Below, piece after piece: positions 49,854 through 58,040 of a stretch of 64,000 bases of DNA. This DNA is from Halomonas sp. DQ26W (GTDB lineage: Bacteria; Pseudomonadota; Gammaproteobacteria; Pseudomonadales; Halomonadaceae): contig NZ_QPKI01000001.1 of assembly GCF_003339685.1 (NCBI RefSeq), forward strand, positions 73,496 through 137,495, in the 5' to 3' direction. Within the stretch, counting starts at the first letter, position 1; each line of letters starts with the position of its first letter. Position numbers and translations under genes: made by a program. The notes beneath the pieces were generated by a model, which made no database searches, was not told the origin of the DNA, and saw nothing but the letters and a program-made list of their open reading frames with translations.

Positions 49854-50027
49854 TCAACTCCGTGAGATCGGCAAACATCGTGTCGCTTCCATGCCACCCG
49901 TAATCTCACGGCCGGAGGTGGCGCACTGACCCGACCGCGTAGCGCTAAATCGCCAGCCATAGCCCCAGCCATGATAATCCTGGCGGTTCCGGGCATAGGC
50001 GGCAAAAGCGCTGTAGCGTGCGGTCAT
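49854..50027 (-). CDS. Aromatic-rich second leader peptide of aroG (predicted)
   Basis: A 57-codon frame with a strong ribosome binding site (GAGGA 8 bases before ATG). Residues 5-27 contain eight aromatics, including QDYHGWGYGWRF. It ends at TGA 5 bases before the aroG ATG, in a different frame, so aroG translation is probably coupled to it. Its mRNA can form two exclusive hairpins: 49893-49922 (arms GCCACC/GGTGGC and CCGT/ACGG) or 49860-49911 (arms CCGTGAGAT/ATCTCACGG), the latter covering part of the aroG GGAG. This suggests aromatic aminoacyl-tRNA sensing at the translational level. No homologue is known to me. Confidence 0.6.
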   Translation of the reverse strand: MTARYSAFAAYARNRQDYHGWGYGWRFSATRSGQCATSGREITGGMEATRCLPISRS

Positions 50028-50052
50028 GGTGCGTTTCCTCTCAGTGTTGCGT

Positions 50053-50082
50053 TGCAAAAGGCTGTGCTGCAAAAGGCTGTGC
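50053..50082. repeat. 15-bp tandem duplication in the aroG leader
   Basis: TGCAAAAGGCTGTGC occurs twice exactly (50053-50067, 50068-50082) and a partial third (TGCAAAG) follows, between the attenuator and the second leader peptide. Confidence 0.9.
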
Positions 50083-50114
50083 TGCAAAGATTGTGTTCGG
50101 GGCTGTATAACGCA

Positions 50115-50164
50115 AAACCCCCGGGCGGGTTGCCGACCGGGGGTTTCTGGTGGGAGGCAACCCG
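50115..50164 (-). promoter_or_regulatory. Transcription attenuator of aroG (terminator and antiterminator)
   Basis: Minus strand: AAACCCCCGG (50146-50137) pairs with CCGGGGGTTT (50124-50115) followed by TTTTGCG, an intrinsic terminator. Its loop contains GGCAACCCG (50134-50126), which pairs perfectly over 9 bp with CGGGTTGCC just upstream (50164-50156). The two pairings cannot coexist, as in amino acid attenuators. The leader peptide at 50192-50323 precedes it by 28 bp. Confidence 0.8.
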
Positions 50165-50191
50165 GTTAGGGTGTGCCTTCACGGCGGTATC

Positions 50192-50323
50192 CTAGGACCC
50201 GGCCGCCGGCACACCGGCACTAAACCAGTACCAATACTGACCATTGAAACCGACACCACGTAACTCCACCGCACTGGGGGCGCGGTCGTAAGAGTTGCAG
50301 GTCTGAGAAAGCCTCGGTGTCAT
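50192..50323 (-). CDS. Aromatic attenuation leader peptide upstream of aroG
   Basis: A 43-residue peptide with AGGGAG 5 bases before its ATG. Its codons 26-34 read FNGQYWYWF, a run of Tyr-Trp-Tyr-Trp-Phe codons in which a ribosome would stall when charged tRNA-Trp, -Tyr or -Phe is scarce. The stop (TAG) is followed within 30 bp by the first antiterminator arm. Peptide, spacing and exclusive hairpins are those of a TrpL/PheL-type attenuator; here the controlled gene is DAHP synthase. The mixed Trp/Tyr/Phe run suggests general aromatic control rather than one amino acid. Confidence 0.8.
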   Translation of the reverse strand: MTPRLSQTCNSYDRAPSAVELRGVGFNGQYWYWFSAGVPAAGS

Positions 50324-50384
50324 GGTATCTCCCTGGATTCTACTTTCATCGTGCCGCATCGCGGCAATCTTGGCAAGCCCGGAT

Positions 50385-50507
50385 TCATGCCGCCACGGCG
50401 CGCATCACGGCGATGACAAGCGGCAACAGGTTGATCGCTAGAGCCGCCACAAGCGGCAGCAGCCACAGCAGACCGCTCTCGTCGTGATACTCCTTATGGG
50501 GAGCCAT
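50385..50507 (-). CDS. Predicted 40-residue membrane peptide
   Basis: ATG at 50507 is preceded by AAAGGAG with 6-base spacing, one of the best ribosome binding sites in the window. The 40 residues comprise a charged start (MAPHKEYHDESG) and one hydrophobic helix (LLWLLPLVAALAINLLPLVIAVM) ending RAVAA, so a single-pass inner-membrane peptide with the charged end probably outside the helix. Stop TGA at 50385. It lies between folM and the aroG leader on the same strand. Function unknown; no family recognised. Confidence 0.65.
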   Translation of the reverse strand: MAPHKEYHDESGLLWLLPLVAALAINLLPLVIAVMRAVAA

Positions 50508-50590
50508 ACATGTCTCCTTTCCATCAGCTAGCGCGCATGCCACCGCCTGCCATTCCACTCCGGCAGAAAAGCGTGATAGTGACCAACAGT

Positions 50591-51304
50591 CTAGCGGAGA
50601 TGACGGCCACCATCGACCGGCAGGGTGATCCCGGTCACATAGCGATTGTCGAGCAGATAGCGCAAGCTCTGATAAAACACGCCGGGACCGGGCACCATAC
50701 CCATTGCCGATTTTGCCCGCGCCTTCTCGATGTAGGCTTCATCGTCGCCCTCATTGAGCATGATCAGGGCCGGGGCGATGGCGTTGACCTGGATCGACGG
50801 GGCGTACATGGCCGCGAAAGACAGCGTCAGGCTCTCCAAGCCCGCCTTGGTGGCAGCATAGGCGGCATGTTTCCTCGATCCCTTCTGCACAACGTAGTCG
50901 GTGATATGCACGATGTCGCGTTGGGGCTCACCGCAGGCGTCGAGCAGCTCACGGCAATGCAAATTGATCAAGTAGGGCGCCTGCATATGGATCCGAAATA
51001 GCCGCTCGAAGGTCGCGCCCGCCTGATCGTCGACCGAGTCCGGTGCCCAGTCGCTGGCATTGTGCACGATCGCTCTCAGGGCTGAGGTGGTCGCCTTCAA
51101 CCGGGCGATGAAGTCGAGAATCCCCGCTTCGGTAGCGAAGTCGGCCTTGAGTGTCACGATGCCTCGCCCGCGCAGTGCCGCAAGCTCGTCGCGCTCACGG
51201 CGATAGCTGATGATCACGGGATGCCCGTCCTCGGCCAGCCGCTCGGCACAGTGGCGCCCCAGGCGCTGCGCGCCACCAGTGATCAGGATCGGCGAGGCGC
51301 TCAC
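50591..51304 (-). CDS. folM: Dihydromonapterin reductase FolM (short-chain dehydrogenase)
   Basis: NADPH-dependent reduction of dihydromonapterin (and weakly dihydrofolate). 237 residues, SDR fold: LITGGAQRLGRHCAERLAEDG cofactor loop, IVHNASDW, DIVHITDYVVQKGSRKHAAYAATKAGLE with the Tyr-x3-Lys catalytic pair, and VNAIAPALIM. The TDYV in place of SSD-type motifs and overall similarity favour FolM over generic SDRs. Overlaps fre by 4 bp. Confidence 0.88.
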   Translation of the reverse strand: MSASPILITGGAQRLGRHCAERLAEDGHPVIISYRRERDELAALRGRGIVTLKADFATEAGILDFIARLKATTSALRAIVHNASDWAPDSVDDQAGATFERLFRIHMQAPYLINLHCRELLDACGEPQRDIVHITDYVVQKGSRKHAAYAATKAGLESLTLSFAAMYAPSIQVNAIAPALIMLNEGDDEAYIEKARAKSAMGMVPGPGVFYQSLRYLLDNRYVTGITLPVDGGRHLR

Positions 51305-52080
51305 CGGCCGCCCTCCCGCCTGAGCACCCCTGCGGTAGGCACCAGCGGCTGGCGCGGCGCATAGGCGAAAACATCCGAGAAGACCCGCGAGGCAGTGAGG
51401 CCCAGTGAGGCCAGCACGTCGACACAGGCGTAGACCATGCCCGGCGAGCCGGAGAGGTAGACGTCATGGCCGGAGATATCATCGAGCCCCTCGGCCAGGG
51501 CCTGATCGATGCGTCCCCGGTGCCCCTGGCTACGCTCGCCCGCTACCGGCGCCTCCGGTGTCACCTCGGTGACCACATGGAAACGGAGATTCGCGTGGCT
51601 TTCGGCCCACTCCCGAGGCAGGCTTTCGAGATAGAGATCACGCCGCTCCCGCGCCGCCCACCACAGGTCGATGGGCCGCTCGGGTGACTCGTGCAACGAG
51701 GCTTCGACGATCGCCTTCATCTGGGCAAAGCCGGTACCGGCGGCAATCAGCAACAGCGGTCGCTGGCTGGTGCTATCCAACACACAGTCGCCGCCCGGCA
51801 TGCGCAGAGTCAGGTGCCGGGCAACCACGACCAGGTCTCGCAGGCGGTCGGAGTTTTCCCGCTCAGGCCAGTGCTGGATATGCAGCTCGAGTGTACCGTC
51901 ACCGCCATGGGCGTTGGCAATGGAGAACGGCACCCAGGTGTCATCGTCGAGAGCCAGCTCAAGGTACTGGCCCGGATCATGGGCCATGGCCTCGGGGCGT
52001 CCCTCCAGCCGTACCCGGAACACGTCGGGAGTGAGATCCTCCACCACTGTCACCTGGCAGGTCAGGGTCCTTGCCGTCAT
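51301..52080 (-). CDS. fre: NAD(P)H-flavin reductase Fre
   Basis: Reduces free flavins with NAD(P)H; the FMNH2 so made could feed prenyl-FMN formation for its neighbour UbiD (inference). 259 residues: FAD/flavin site [13 protein letters not shown] and NAD(P)H-binding [19 protein letters not shown], with the C-terminal [18 protein letters not shown]. It overlaps both ubiD and folM by 4 bp (ATGA), forming a ubiD-fre-folM operon; the ubiD-fre pairing is conserved. Confidence 0.93.
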   Translation of the reverse strand: MTARTLTCQVTVVEDLTPDVFRVRLEGRPEAMAHDPGQYLELALDDDTWVPFSIANAHGGDGTLELHIQHWPERENSDRLRDLVVVARHLTLRMPGGDCVLDSTSQRPLLLIAAGTGFAQMKAIVEASLHESPERPIDLWWAARERRDLYLESLPREWAESHANLRFHVVTEVTPEAPVAGERSQGHRGRIDQALAEGLDDISGHDVYLSGSPGMVYACVDVLASLGLTASRVFSDVFAYAPRQPLVPTAGVLRREGGR

Positions 52081-53576
52081 GAATGCCTCTTGTCATCAGG
52101 GTTGGAGGGCAGCGCGATACCCAGATCGTTCCAGCGTTCGCTGACGCGAGCCTTGACGGCCTCGTCCATGACGATGGGCGTGCCCCACTCTCTGTCGGTT
52201 TCGCCGGGCCACTTGGCAGTGGCATCCAGCCCCATCTTCGAGCCCAGTCCCGCCACCGGAGAGGCGAAGTCGAGGTAGTCGATGGGCGTATTCTCCACTA
52301 TCACGGTGTCCCGGGCCGGGTCCATGCGCGTGGTGATGGCCCAGATCACATCTTTCCAGTCGCGGGCGCTGACGTCATCGTCGAGCACCACCACGAACTT
52401 GGTATACATGAACTGGCGCAGGAAGCTCCATACGCCCATCATCACGCGCTTGGCATGGCCCGGATACTGCTTCTTCATGGTTACCACCGCCATGCGATAG
52501 GAGCAGCCCTCCGGGGGGAGGTAGAAGTCGGTAATCTCGGGAAACTGCTTGCGCAGGATCGGCACGAATACCTCGTTGAGCGCGAGGCCGAGTATCGCCG
52601 GCTCGTCGGGCGGCCGTCCGGTGTAAGTCGAATGGTAAATGGCATCTTCCCGCATGGTCATGCGCGTGACCGTGAATACCGGGAACTCGTCGACCTCGTT
52701 GTAGTAGCCGGTGTGGTCGCCGTAGGGGCCTTCCGGCGCCGTATCGTCCGGGTAGATGAAGCCCTCCAGGATGATCTCCGCCGATGCCGGTACCTGCAGA
52801 TCGGCATGCCCGCACTTGACCAGTTCGGTGCGCGAACCGCGCAACAGTCCAGCAAAGGCGTATTCGGAGAGCGAGTCAGGCACCGGCGTCACCGCACCGA
52901 GAATGGTGGCCGGGTCGGCGCCCAGCGCCACCGCCACCGGGAAGGGCTCGCCGGGGTTCGTCTGCTGAAACTCCTGAAAATCGAGCGCGCCGCCGCGGTG
53001 GGAAAGCCAGCGCATGATCAGCCGGTTGCGAGAGAGCTTCTGCTGGCGGTAGATACCCAGGTTCTGGCGCTTCTTGTGCGGCCCGCGGGTCACCACCAGC
53101 GGCCAGGTCACCAGGGGGGCGACATCACCGGGCCAGCAGTGCTGGATCGGCAGTCGACCGAGGTCGACGTCGTCGCCCTCGTAGACGAGCGCCTGAACCG
53201 GGGCCGAGCGCACGGTCTTCGGCCCCATGCTCATGACCTGCTTGAAGATCGGCAGCTTGTCCCAGGCGTCGCGCATACCCTTGGGCGGATCGGGCTCCTT
53301 GAGGAAGGCGAGCAGCTTGCCCACCTCGCGCAGCGCCTCGACGCTGTCCTGGCCCATGCCCAGGGCGACTCGCCTCGGCGTGCCGAACAGGTTGCCCAGC
53401 AGCGGCATGTCATGCCCCTTGACGTTCTCGAACAGCAGCGCCGGGCCACCGGCGCGCAGGGTGCGGTCGCAGATCTCGGTGATTTCCAGGTAGGGATCGA
53501 CCTCGGCCGAGACGCGAACCAGCTCGCCCTGAGCCTCCAGCGCGGCGATAAAATCTCGTAGATCCTTGTATTTCAT
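52077..53576 (-). CDS. ubiD: 4-hydroxy-3-polyprenylbenzoate decarboxylase UbiD
   Basis: Prenyl-FMN-dependent decarboxylase of ubiquinone biosynthesis. 499 residues: [59 protein letters not shown], and the catalytic E-x-E/D region [20 protein letters not shown]. The C-terminus WNDLGIAL completes the family length. First gene of ubiD-fre-folM; the rho terminator (53607-53635) lies 31 bp upstream, so it has its own promoter in this narrow gap or depends on read-through. Confidence 0.97.
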   Translation of the reverse strand: MKYKDLRDFIAALEAQGELVRVSAEVDPYLEITEICDRTLRAGGPALLFENVKGHDMPLLGNLFGTPRRVALGMGQDSVEALREVGKLLAFLKEPDPPKGMRDAWDKLPIFKQVMSMGPKTVRSAPVQALVYEGDDVDLGRLPIQHCWPGDVAPLVTWPLVVTRGPHKKRQNLGIYRQQKLSRNRLIMRWLSHRGGALDFQEFQQTNPGEPFPVAVALGADPATILGAVTPVPDSLSEYAFAGLLRGSRTELVKCGHADLQVPASAEIILEGFIYPDDTAPEGPYGDHTGYYNEVDEFPVFTVTRMTMREDAIYHSTYTGRPPDEPAILGLALNEVFVPILRKQFPEITDFYLPPEGCSYRMAVVTMKKQYPGHAKRVMMGVWSFLRQFMYTKFVVVLDDDVSARDWKDVIWAITTRMDPARDTVIVENTPIDYLDFASPVAGLGSKMGLDATAKWPGETDREWGTPIVMDEAVKARVSERWNDLGIALPSNPDDKRHS

Positions 53577-53606
53577 GGCCTATCCTATCCCGTTTCCCGA
53601 ACGACG

Positions 53607-53635
53607 AAAGGGGCAGCATAGCATGCTGCCCCTTT
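53607..53635 (-). terminator. Intrinsic terminator between rho and ubiD
   Basis: AAAGGGGCAGCA and TGCTGCCCCTTT form a perfect 12-bp stem around TAGCA. On the minus strand TTTCGT follows. It separates the rho transcript from ubiD. Confidence 0.85.
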
Positions 53636-53726
53636 CCCTTCCCCGCCATACCGTCAGCGAAGCCCGCTAGGCAACCGCGGCTGACCCAGCGACAGGCTCC
53701 GGAGCTATGAATTGACCGCAGCGAGA

Positions 53727-53824
53727 GGCGCCGGGGACAAGCCGTAGGGGAGGTCCTACGCCATGGATGGCGTAGGTAGCGTACAGGGAGGTATTCACAG
53801 CGCCTCCCCGCAGGCTTGTCGACG
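53727..53824 (-). repeat. Dispersed palindromic repeat, family B, copy 2
   Basis: Inverted relative to copies 1, 3 and 4. Its inner hairpin has CCTACGCCAT against ATGGCGTAGG where the others have TTTTGCCAT against ATGGCAAAA: paired changes that preserve the stem. It lies between rho and ubiD. Confidence 0.85.
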
Positions 53825-53864
53825 GAACAGCCCCGAGCGTCCCGCCGTCAACCATCAACAGCGA

Positions 53865-55124
53865 TCAGCGGCGTTTCATTGCCTCGAAGAACTCGAGATT
53901 AGTCTTCGTATCCTTGAGTCGGTCGATCAGAAACTCGGTAGCCGCGGTATCTTCCATCGGGTTGAGCAGCTTGCGCAGGATCCACATGCGCTGCATCTCG
54001 TCCTCGGAGGCGATCAGGTCCTCGCGGCGGGTGCCGGAGCGGCGGATATTCATCGCCGGGTAGACGCGGCGCTCGGCGAGCTTACGGTCGAGGTGGGCCT
54101 CCATGTTGCCGGTGCCCTTGAACTCCTCGAAAATCACCTCGTCCATCTTGGAGCCGGTGTCCACCAGTGCCGTGGCGATGATGGTTAGGCTGCCGCCTTC
54201 CTCGATGTTTCGCGCAGCACCGAAGAAGCGCTTGGGCTTCTCCAGGGCGTGGGCATCGACACCGCCGGTGAGCACTTTGCCGGAGCTCGGCACCACGGTG
54301 TTGTAGGCTCGTGCCAGGCGGGTGATGGAGTCGAGCAGGATCACCACGTCTTTCTTGTGCTCGACCAGGCGCTTGGCCTTTTCGATGACCATCTCGGCGA
54401 CCTGCACGTGTCGCGCCGGCGGCTCGTCGAAAGTCGAGGCAACCACTTCGCCGCGCACGGTTCGTGACATCTCCGTCACCTCTTCCGGGCGCTCATCAAT
54501 CAGCAGCACGATCAGGTGGCAGTCAGGATCGTTGCGGGTGATCGAGGTAGCAATAGTCTGCAGCATCAGCGTCTTGCCCGCCTTGGGCGGCGATACGATA
54601 AGCCCGCGCTGGCCCTTGCCGATGGGTGCGGTGAGGTCGATGATGCGCGACGTCAGGTCCTCGGTGGAGCCGTTGCCGATCTCCATGCGCAGACGCTCGT
54701 TGGGGAACAACGGCGTAAGGTTCTCGAACAGGATCTTGTGCTTGGCATTTTCCGGCTTATCGAAGTTGATCTGGCTGACCTTGAGTAGCGCGAAATAGCG
54801 CTCCCCTTCCTTCGGCGGTCGAATCTTGCCAGAAATGGAATCGCCCTTGCGCAAGTTGAAGCGACGGATCTGTGACGGCGAGACATAGATGTCGTCGGGG
54901 CCCGCCAGGTAGGAGCTGTCGGCGCTGCGCAGGAAGCCGAAGCCGTCCTGCAGAATTTCGAGCACCCCATCGCCATAGATATCCTCGCCGCTCTTGGCGT
55001 GCTTCTTGAGGATGGCGAAGATGATGTCCTGCTTGCGCGAGCGAGCAAGGTTGTCGATGCCCATTTCGCGGGCAAGCTCCAGGAGCTCCGGGACGGTCTT
55101 TTGCTTGAGTTCGGTAAGATTCAT
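53865..55124 (-). CDS. rho: Transcription termination factor Rho
   Basis: Hexameric RNA helicase that terminates untranslated transcripts. 419 residues: [42 protein letters not shown]-binding cold-shock-like domain ([37 protein letters not shown]), Walker A PPKAGKT, Q-loop and R-loop region, and the ending [13 protein letters not shown]. Unlike in many gammaproteobacteria no trxA lies upstream; the gap to divergent ppx is 480 bp. Confidence 0.98.
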   Translation of the reverse strand: MNLTELKQKTVPELLELAREMGIDNLARSRKQDIIFAILKKHAKSGEDIYGDGVLEILQDGFGFLRSADSSYLAGPDDIYVSPSQIRRFNLRKGDSISGKIRPPKEGERYFALLKVSQINFDKPENAKHKILFENLTPLFPNERLRMEIGNGSTEDLTSRIIDLTAPIGKGQRGLIVSPPKAGKTLMLQTIATSITRNDPDCHLIVLLIDERPEEVTEMSRTVRGEVVASTFDEPPARHVQVAEMVIEKAKRLVEHKKDVVILLDSITRLARAYNTVVPSSGKVLTGGVDAHALEKPKRFFGAARNIEEGGSLTIIATALVDTGSKMDEVIFEEFKGTGNMEAHLDRKLAERRVYPAMNIRRSGTRREDLIASEDEMQRMWILRKLLNPMEDTAATEFLIDRLKDTKTNLEFFEAMKRR

Positions 55125-55604
55125 CGGTGTGTTCGGAAGTAGCTCATGTCAGCGTGGCGGCACGGCGCCGTGAATGTGACGGGGAAAAGAACGGTACGCC
55201 GCTTGGGTGCGTTCAGAGCCCGGGAAGGCTTCCACTCGCGGGTGATGACCGGCAAATCACGACCTTATCCAGGCACTAACCAGCACTAGAAGGGGTCGTC
55301 GGAACGGTATCGTGTTCGAGGGAGCAGCGCTATTGTCGCTTGGACTGTAATCGCCTGGGCGTCTTCAAGTGCCACCATGGCTTTCAGGCACATGATAGCG
55401 AGCGACAAAAGGGGCTGTCTGACGACTTGATGTTGACCGCGACGCGGACGTCGTGTCTCGGTCGGAAAGCATTCGGAACAGGCGAACGACTCGATGTTAG
55501 TCAAGGGCGGCGACGAACGCAACCCCATCAACCGACACGCCGTGTCAATTGACACGACTGGGAAGTCGCCGCAACCTTGAACTCTCTGCCATCAGGGTGA
55601 CTCG
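55125..55604. other. Gene-free region between divergent rho and ppx
   Basis: 480 bp with no credible gene. A minus-strand frame at 55286-55555 lacks family similarity and a good ribosome binding site. The region should hold the rho leader and both promoters, and contains a perfect 16-bp palindrome at 55541-55556. The thioredoxin gene trxA that occupies this place in pseudomonads is not detectable, even as a remnant WCGPC motif. Confidence 0.6.
55541..55556. promoter_or_regulatory. Candidate operator upstream of ppx
   Basis: CGTGTCAATTGACACG is a perfect 16-bp inverted repeat 48 bp before the ppx start, partly overlapping a second inverted pair (GACAC at 55534-55538 with GTGTC at 55542-55546). 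A dimeric repressor or activator site is likely; the factor is not identified. Confidence 0.45.
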
Positions 55605-56594
55605 ATGACTCAGCCAATGGACCGGCATCGCACTGAAACACCACTCGCCGCCACAGCGCAACTTCAGCGGCTGGCCGCAATCGACCTGGGCTCGAACAGC
55701 TTCCACCTACTGGTGGCCAGCTACCGGGAGGGTCGGCTGCAGGCGGTATCGCGCCTGGGCGAAAAGGTCCAACTCGCCGCCGGGCTCGACAAAGCCAATC
55801 GGTTGAGCGAGGAGGCGATAGAGCGCGCACTCAGCTGCCTGACTCGCTTCACCCCCCTGCTGGGCGATATTGCACCCGGTCGCTTGCGTGTCGTGGGCAC
55901 CAGTGCACTGCGCACGGCACGCAATAGCCAGGCCTTCGTCGAACGCGCCGAATCGCTGCTCGGCTGTCGCATCGAGATCATCGATGGCCGTGAGGAGGCG
56001 CGCCTGATCTATCTGGGTGCGGCGCACGCCCTGGCCGAGAATGGCAAGCGCCTGATCGTCGATATCGGCGGCGGCTCCACCGAGTTTGCCATCGGCGAGA
56101 ACTTCGCACCGTTGCACCTGGAAAGCCTGGACATCGGGTGCGTCACCTTCACCCAGCGCCACTTTTCAAACGGCTTTCTCAGCGAAGCCAGCATGAGCCG
56201 GGCCGAGCAGGCCGCCAAGGCGGCGTGCAGCCCGGTCAGCACCACCTATCAGGCCGTCGGCTGGACCGACCCGGTCGGTTCCAGTGGTACCATCAAGGCC
56301 GTCGCTTCAGTCCTCGCAGCAAGTGACGCAAACGCTGACGAAGGCACGATTACCCACCAGGGACTCCTCGATCTTCGCCAACGGCTGATCGCCTGCAGGC
56401 ACCTCGACAAGGTCGCCATGGATGGACTCAAGCTCGACCGGGCGCGCATCTTTCCCGCTGGCGTAGCCATCCTTGGTGCCATCTTCGAGACCTTTGGCCT
56501 CACCCGGATGCGTTTCGCCGATGGCGCCCTGCGGGAGGGAGTGCTCTACGACATACTGGAGCGCGACGGCGCATTCGACCACGAGAGCGGCTGA
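55605..56594 (+). CDS. ppx: Ppx/GppA family phosphatase (short form)
   Basis: Exopolyphosphatase or guanosine pentaphosphate phosphatase. 329 residues, containing the two actin-like ASKHA domains: LAAIDLGSNSFHLLVASY, VVGTSALRTARN, IDGREEARLIYLGA (catalytic Glu), VDIGGGSTEFAIGE and GSSGTIKA. The C-terminal HD-like domains of the 500-residue Escherichia coli Ppx and GppA are missing, and the stop is only 7 bp from convergent tilS, so there is no room for a remnant. ppk, often adjacent, is absent. Activity toward long polyphosphate versus pppGpp is therefore uncertain. Confidence 0.88.
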   Translation: MTQPMDRHRTETPLAATAQLQRLAAIDLGSNSFHLLVASYREGRLQAVSRLGEKVQLAAGLDKANRLSEEAIERALSCLTRFTPLLGDIAPGRLRVVGTSALRTARNSQAFVERAESLLGCRIEIIDGREEARLIYLGAAHALAENGKRLIVDIGGGSTEFAIGENFAPLHLESLDIGCVTFTQRHFSNGFLSEASMSRAEQAAKAACSPVSTTYQAVGWTDPVGSSGTIKAVASVLAASDANADEGTITHQGLLDLRQRLIACRHLDKVAMDGLKLDRARIFPAGVAILGAIFETFGLTRMRFADGALREGVLYDILERDGAFDHESG

Positions 56595-56601
56595 GCTGCC
56601 T

Positions 56602-57885
56602 TCACCGGCACCTGGGCACCCCTTCCCAGCCCTCCGCCACGGCCAACCAGCCCCCCTGCTCCGGCAGCAGCGCTGCCACGACTGTCTCGCCGTGCCATGC
56701 CACCAGCAACCGCTCACGCTCCCAAGGAGCAAGATCGGCTTCCTGGAGCAGGCGTTTCAAATCCCGCGAACCGCGCCCCGCCAGGCGCATCCGCTCGCCG
56801 CCCTGGCGCAGCGTGAGCCGAAGTTCGACAGGCCCGCCTTCCCGGCGCCGCAGAGTCGGGGTAAAGCGACCCAGAGGGGTCGCCAGAGGCGTCAGCCCGT
56901 CCCAATCGATTCGCCATCCCGCCGGCAAAGGGCTAACCGCTCTACGCAGGTAGAGGCGCTCCCGCCAGATACGCGCCTCACCATCCGGCCAGCCGATCCG
57001 TACCCGCGCATCGCGCCGCGCCGTCAGCTGCGTCATCAGGGCGGTCAGGCGCGACTCGGGCGGCGTGGGTAACGACAGGCGGCGGCAGGCGTGACGAATC
57101 AGCAGCCGCTGACGGGGGAACGACATGGCCTTGAGTGCCGTCACCGCCAGCTGCCCGGGGTTGCCCCCCAGGCGCTCGAGGTCCTGTGCCGCCAGTTCGT
57201 CTAGCAGTGCATCGGCCTCGCCGGAGTGCCTTGCCGCGTCAGCCAGCGCCTCGCCGACATGGGTCCAGCGCGCCTTAAGCAGCGGCAGCACGCTGCGACG
57301 CAGGAAGTTACGGTCTAGCGCTTGATCATCGTTACTGGGATCATCGACCCAGCGCAGACCCAAACTGCCGGCATAGGCCTCGAGCGTGCTTCGCGGGATG
57401 CTCAGCAGCGGGCGTTCGAGCACCACGCCACCGGCATGCCGACGCACCGGCATCCCCGCCAGGCCGCGCACGCCGCTGCCGCGCAGTGCGGCGAGCAGGA
57501 AGGTCTCGGCCTGGTCATCGCGGTGCTGGGCGAGCCAGAGGGTCTCGCCAGCGGCGACCCGCCGCGCAAAGGCGAGATAGCGAGCCTGTCGAGCGGCGCC
57601 TTCGAGCCCCAGCCCCCCCGACAGCGAAATGTTCACCCGCTCGACGAACAGCGGCACCCCGAGCCGGGAACAGAGCCAACCGCAGTGCTTCTCGAAGTCA
57701 TCGGCGGCGGCCTGCAGGCCGTGATGCACATGCAACGCATGGATCGGACGCGGATAGCGCCGGCACGCCTCTACCGCGAGGGTCAGCAGCAGCGATGAGT
57801 CCAACCCACCCGAGAGCGCCACCCAAACGACACGCCCCGACGGGGTCTCCGCCAGGGCGCGATCAATAGTGGATTGCAGGGACAT
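56602..57885 (-). CDS. tilS: tRNA(Ile)-lysidine synthase
   Basis: Converts C34 of tRNA-Ile(CAU) to lysidine, switching it to AUA decoding. 427 residues: PP-loop SGGLDS at 25-30, LHVHHGLQ, LAQHRDDQAETFLL, GMP, and DPSNDD...RNFLRRSVLPLL in the N-terminal domain, then the TilS substrate-binding and C-terminal domains (ERERLLVAWHGETVVAALLP). ATG at 57885 has GGAG 8 bases upstream; a GTG three codons earlier overlaps that site. Downstream of accA, convergent with ppx. Confidence 0.95.
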   Translation of the reverse strand: MSLQSTIDRALAETPSGRVVWVALSGGLDSSLLLTLAVEACRRYPRPIHALHVHHGLQAAADDFEKHCGWLCSRLGVPLFVERVNISLSGGLGLEGAARQARYLAFARRVAAGETLWLAQHRDDQAETFLLAALRGSGVRGLAGMPVRRHAGGVVLERPLLSIPRSTLEAYAGSLGLRWVDDPSNDDQALDRNFLRRSVLPLLKARWTHVGEALADAARHSGEADALLDELAAQDLERLGGNPGQLAVTALKAMSFPRQRLLIRHACRRLSLPTPPESRLTALMTQLTARRDARVRIGWPDGEARIWRERLYLRRAVSPLPAGWRIDWDGLTPLATPLGRFTPTLRRREGGPVELRLTLRQGGERMRLAGRGSRDLKRLLQEADLAPWERERLLVAWHGETVVAALLPEQGGWLAVAEGWEGVPRCR

Positions 57886-57939
57886 TGGAAACACTCCGTC
57901 TTAGCGAGCCAATCACCTAACGGGGCCGCTTCGAGCGAA

Positions 57940-58032
57940 GGTCAGACAAGGCAAAAATCGGCGAAATAGCGGAGTTTACTTTAGTAAATGAGCATCTTGA
58001 GCCGATTTTTAACGCAGTATGACCGAGCGCAG
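57940..58032 (+). repeat. Dispersed hairpin repeat, family C, copy 1
   Basis: 93 bp with 8 differences from 59278-59370. Palindrome TTTACTTTAGTAAA in the middle; outer arms AAAAATCGGC and GCCGATTTTT pair perfectly. It lies directly downstream of the accA stop (8 bp). Confidence 0.9.
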
Positions 58033-58040
58033 AAAGGCCT

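Noticed and set aside
50335..50384. A sigma-70 promoter just before the aroG leader peptide (TAGAAT with TTGCCG)
   Set aside because: Spacing is 19 bp and the transcript would begin inside the leader ribosome binding site; the true start is probably further upstream.
55286..55555. An 89-codon minus-strand frame between rho and ppx
   Set aside because: No recognisable family, no good ribosome binding site, and it runs over the palindrome at 55541; kept only as gene-free region.
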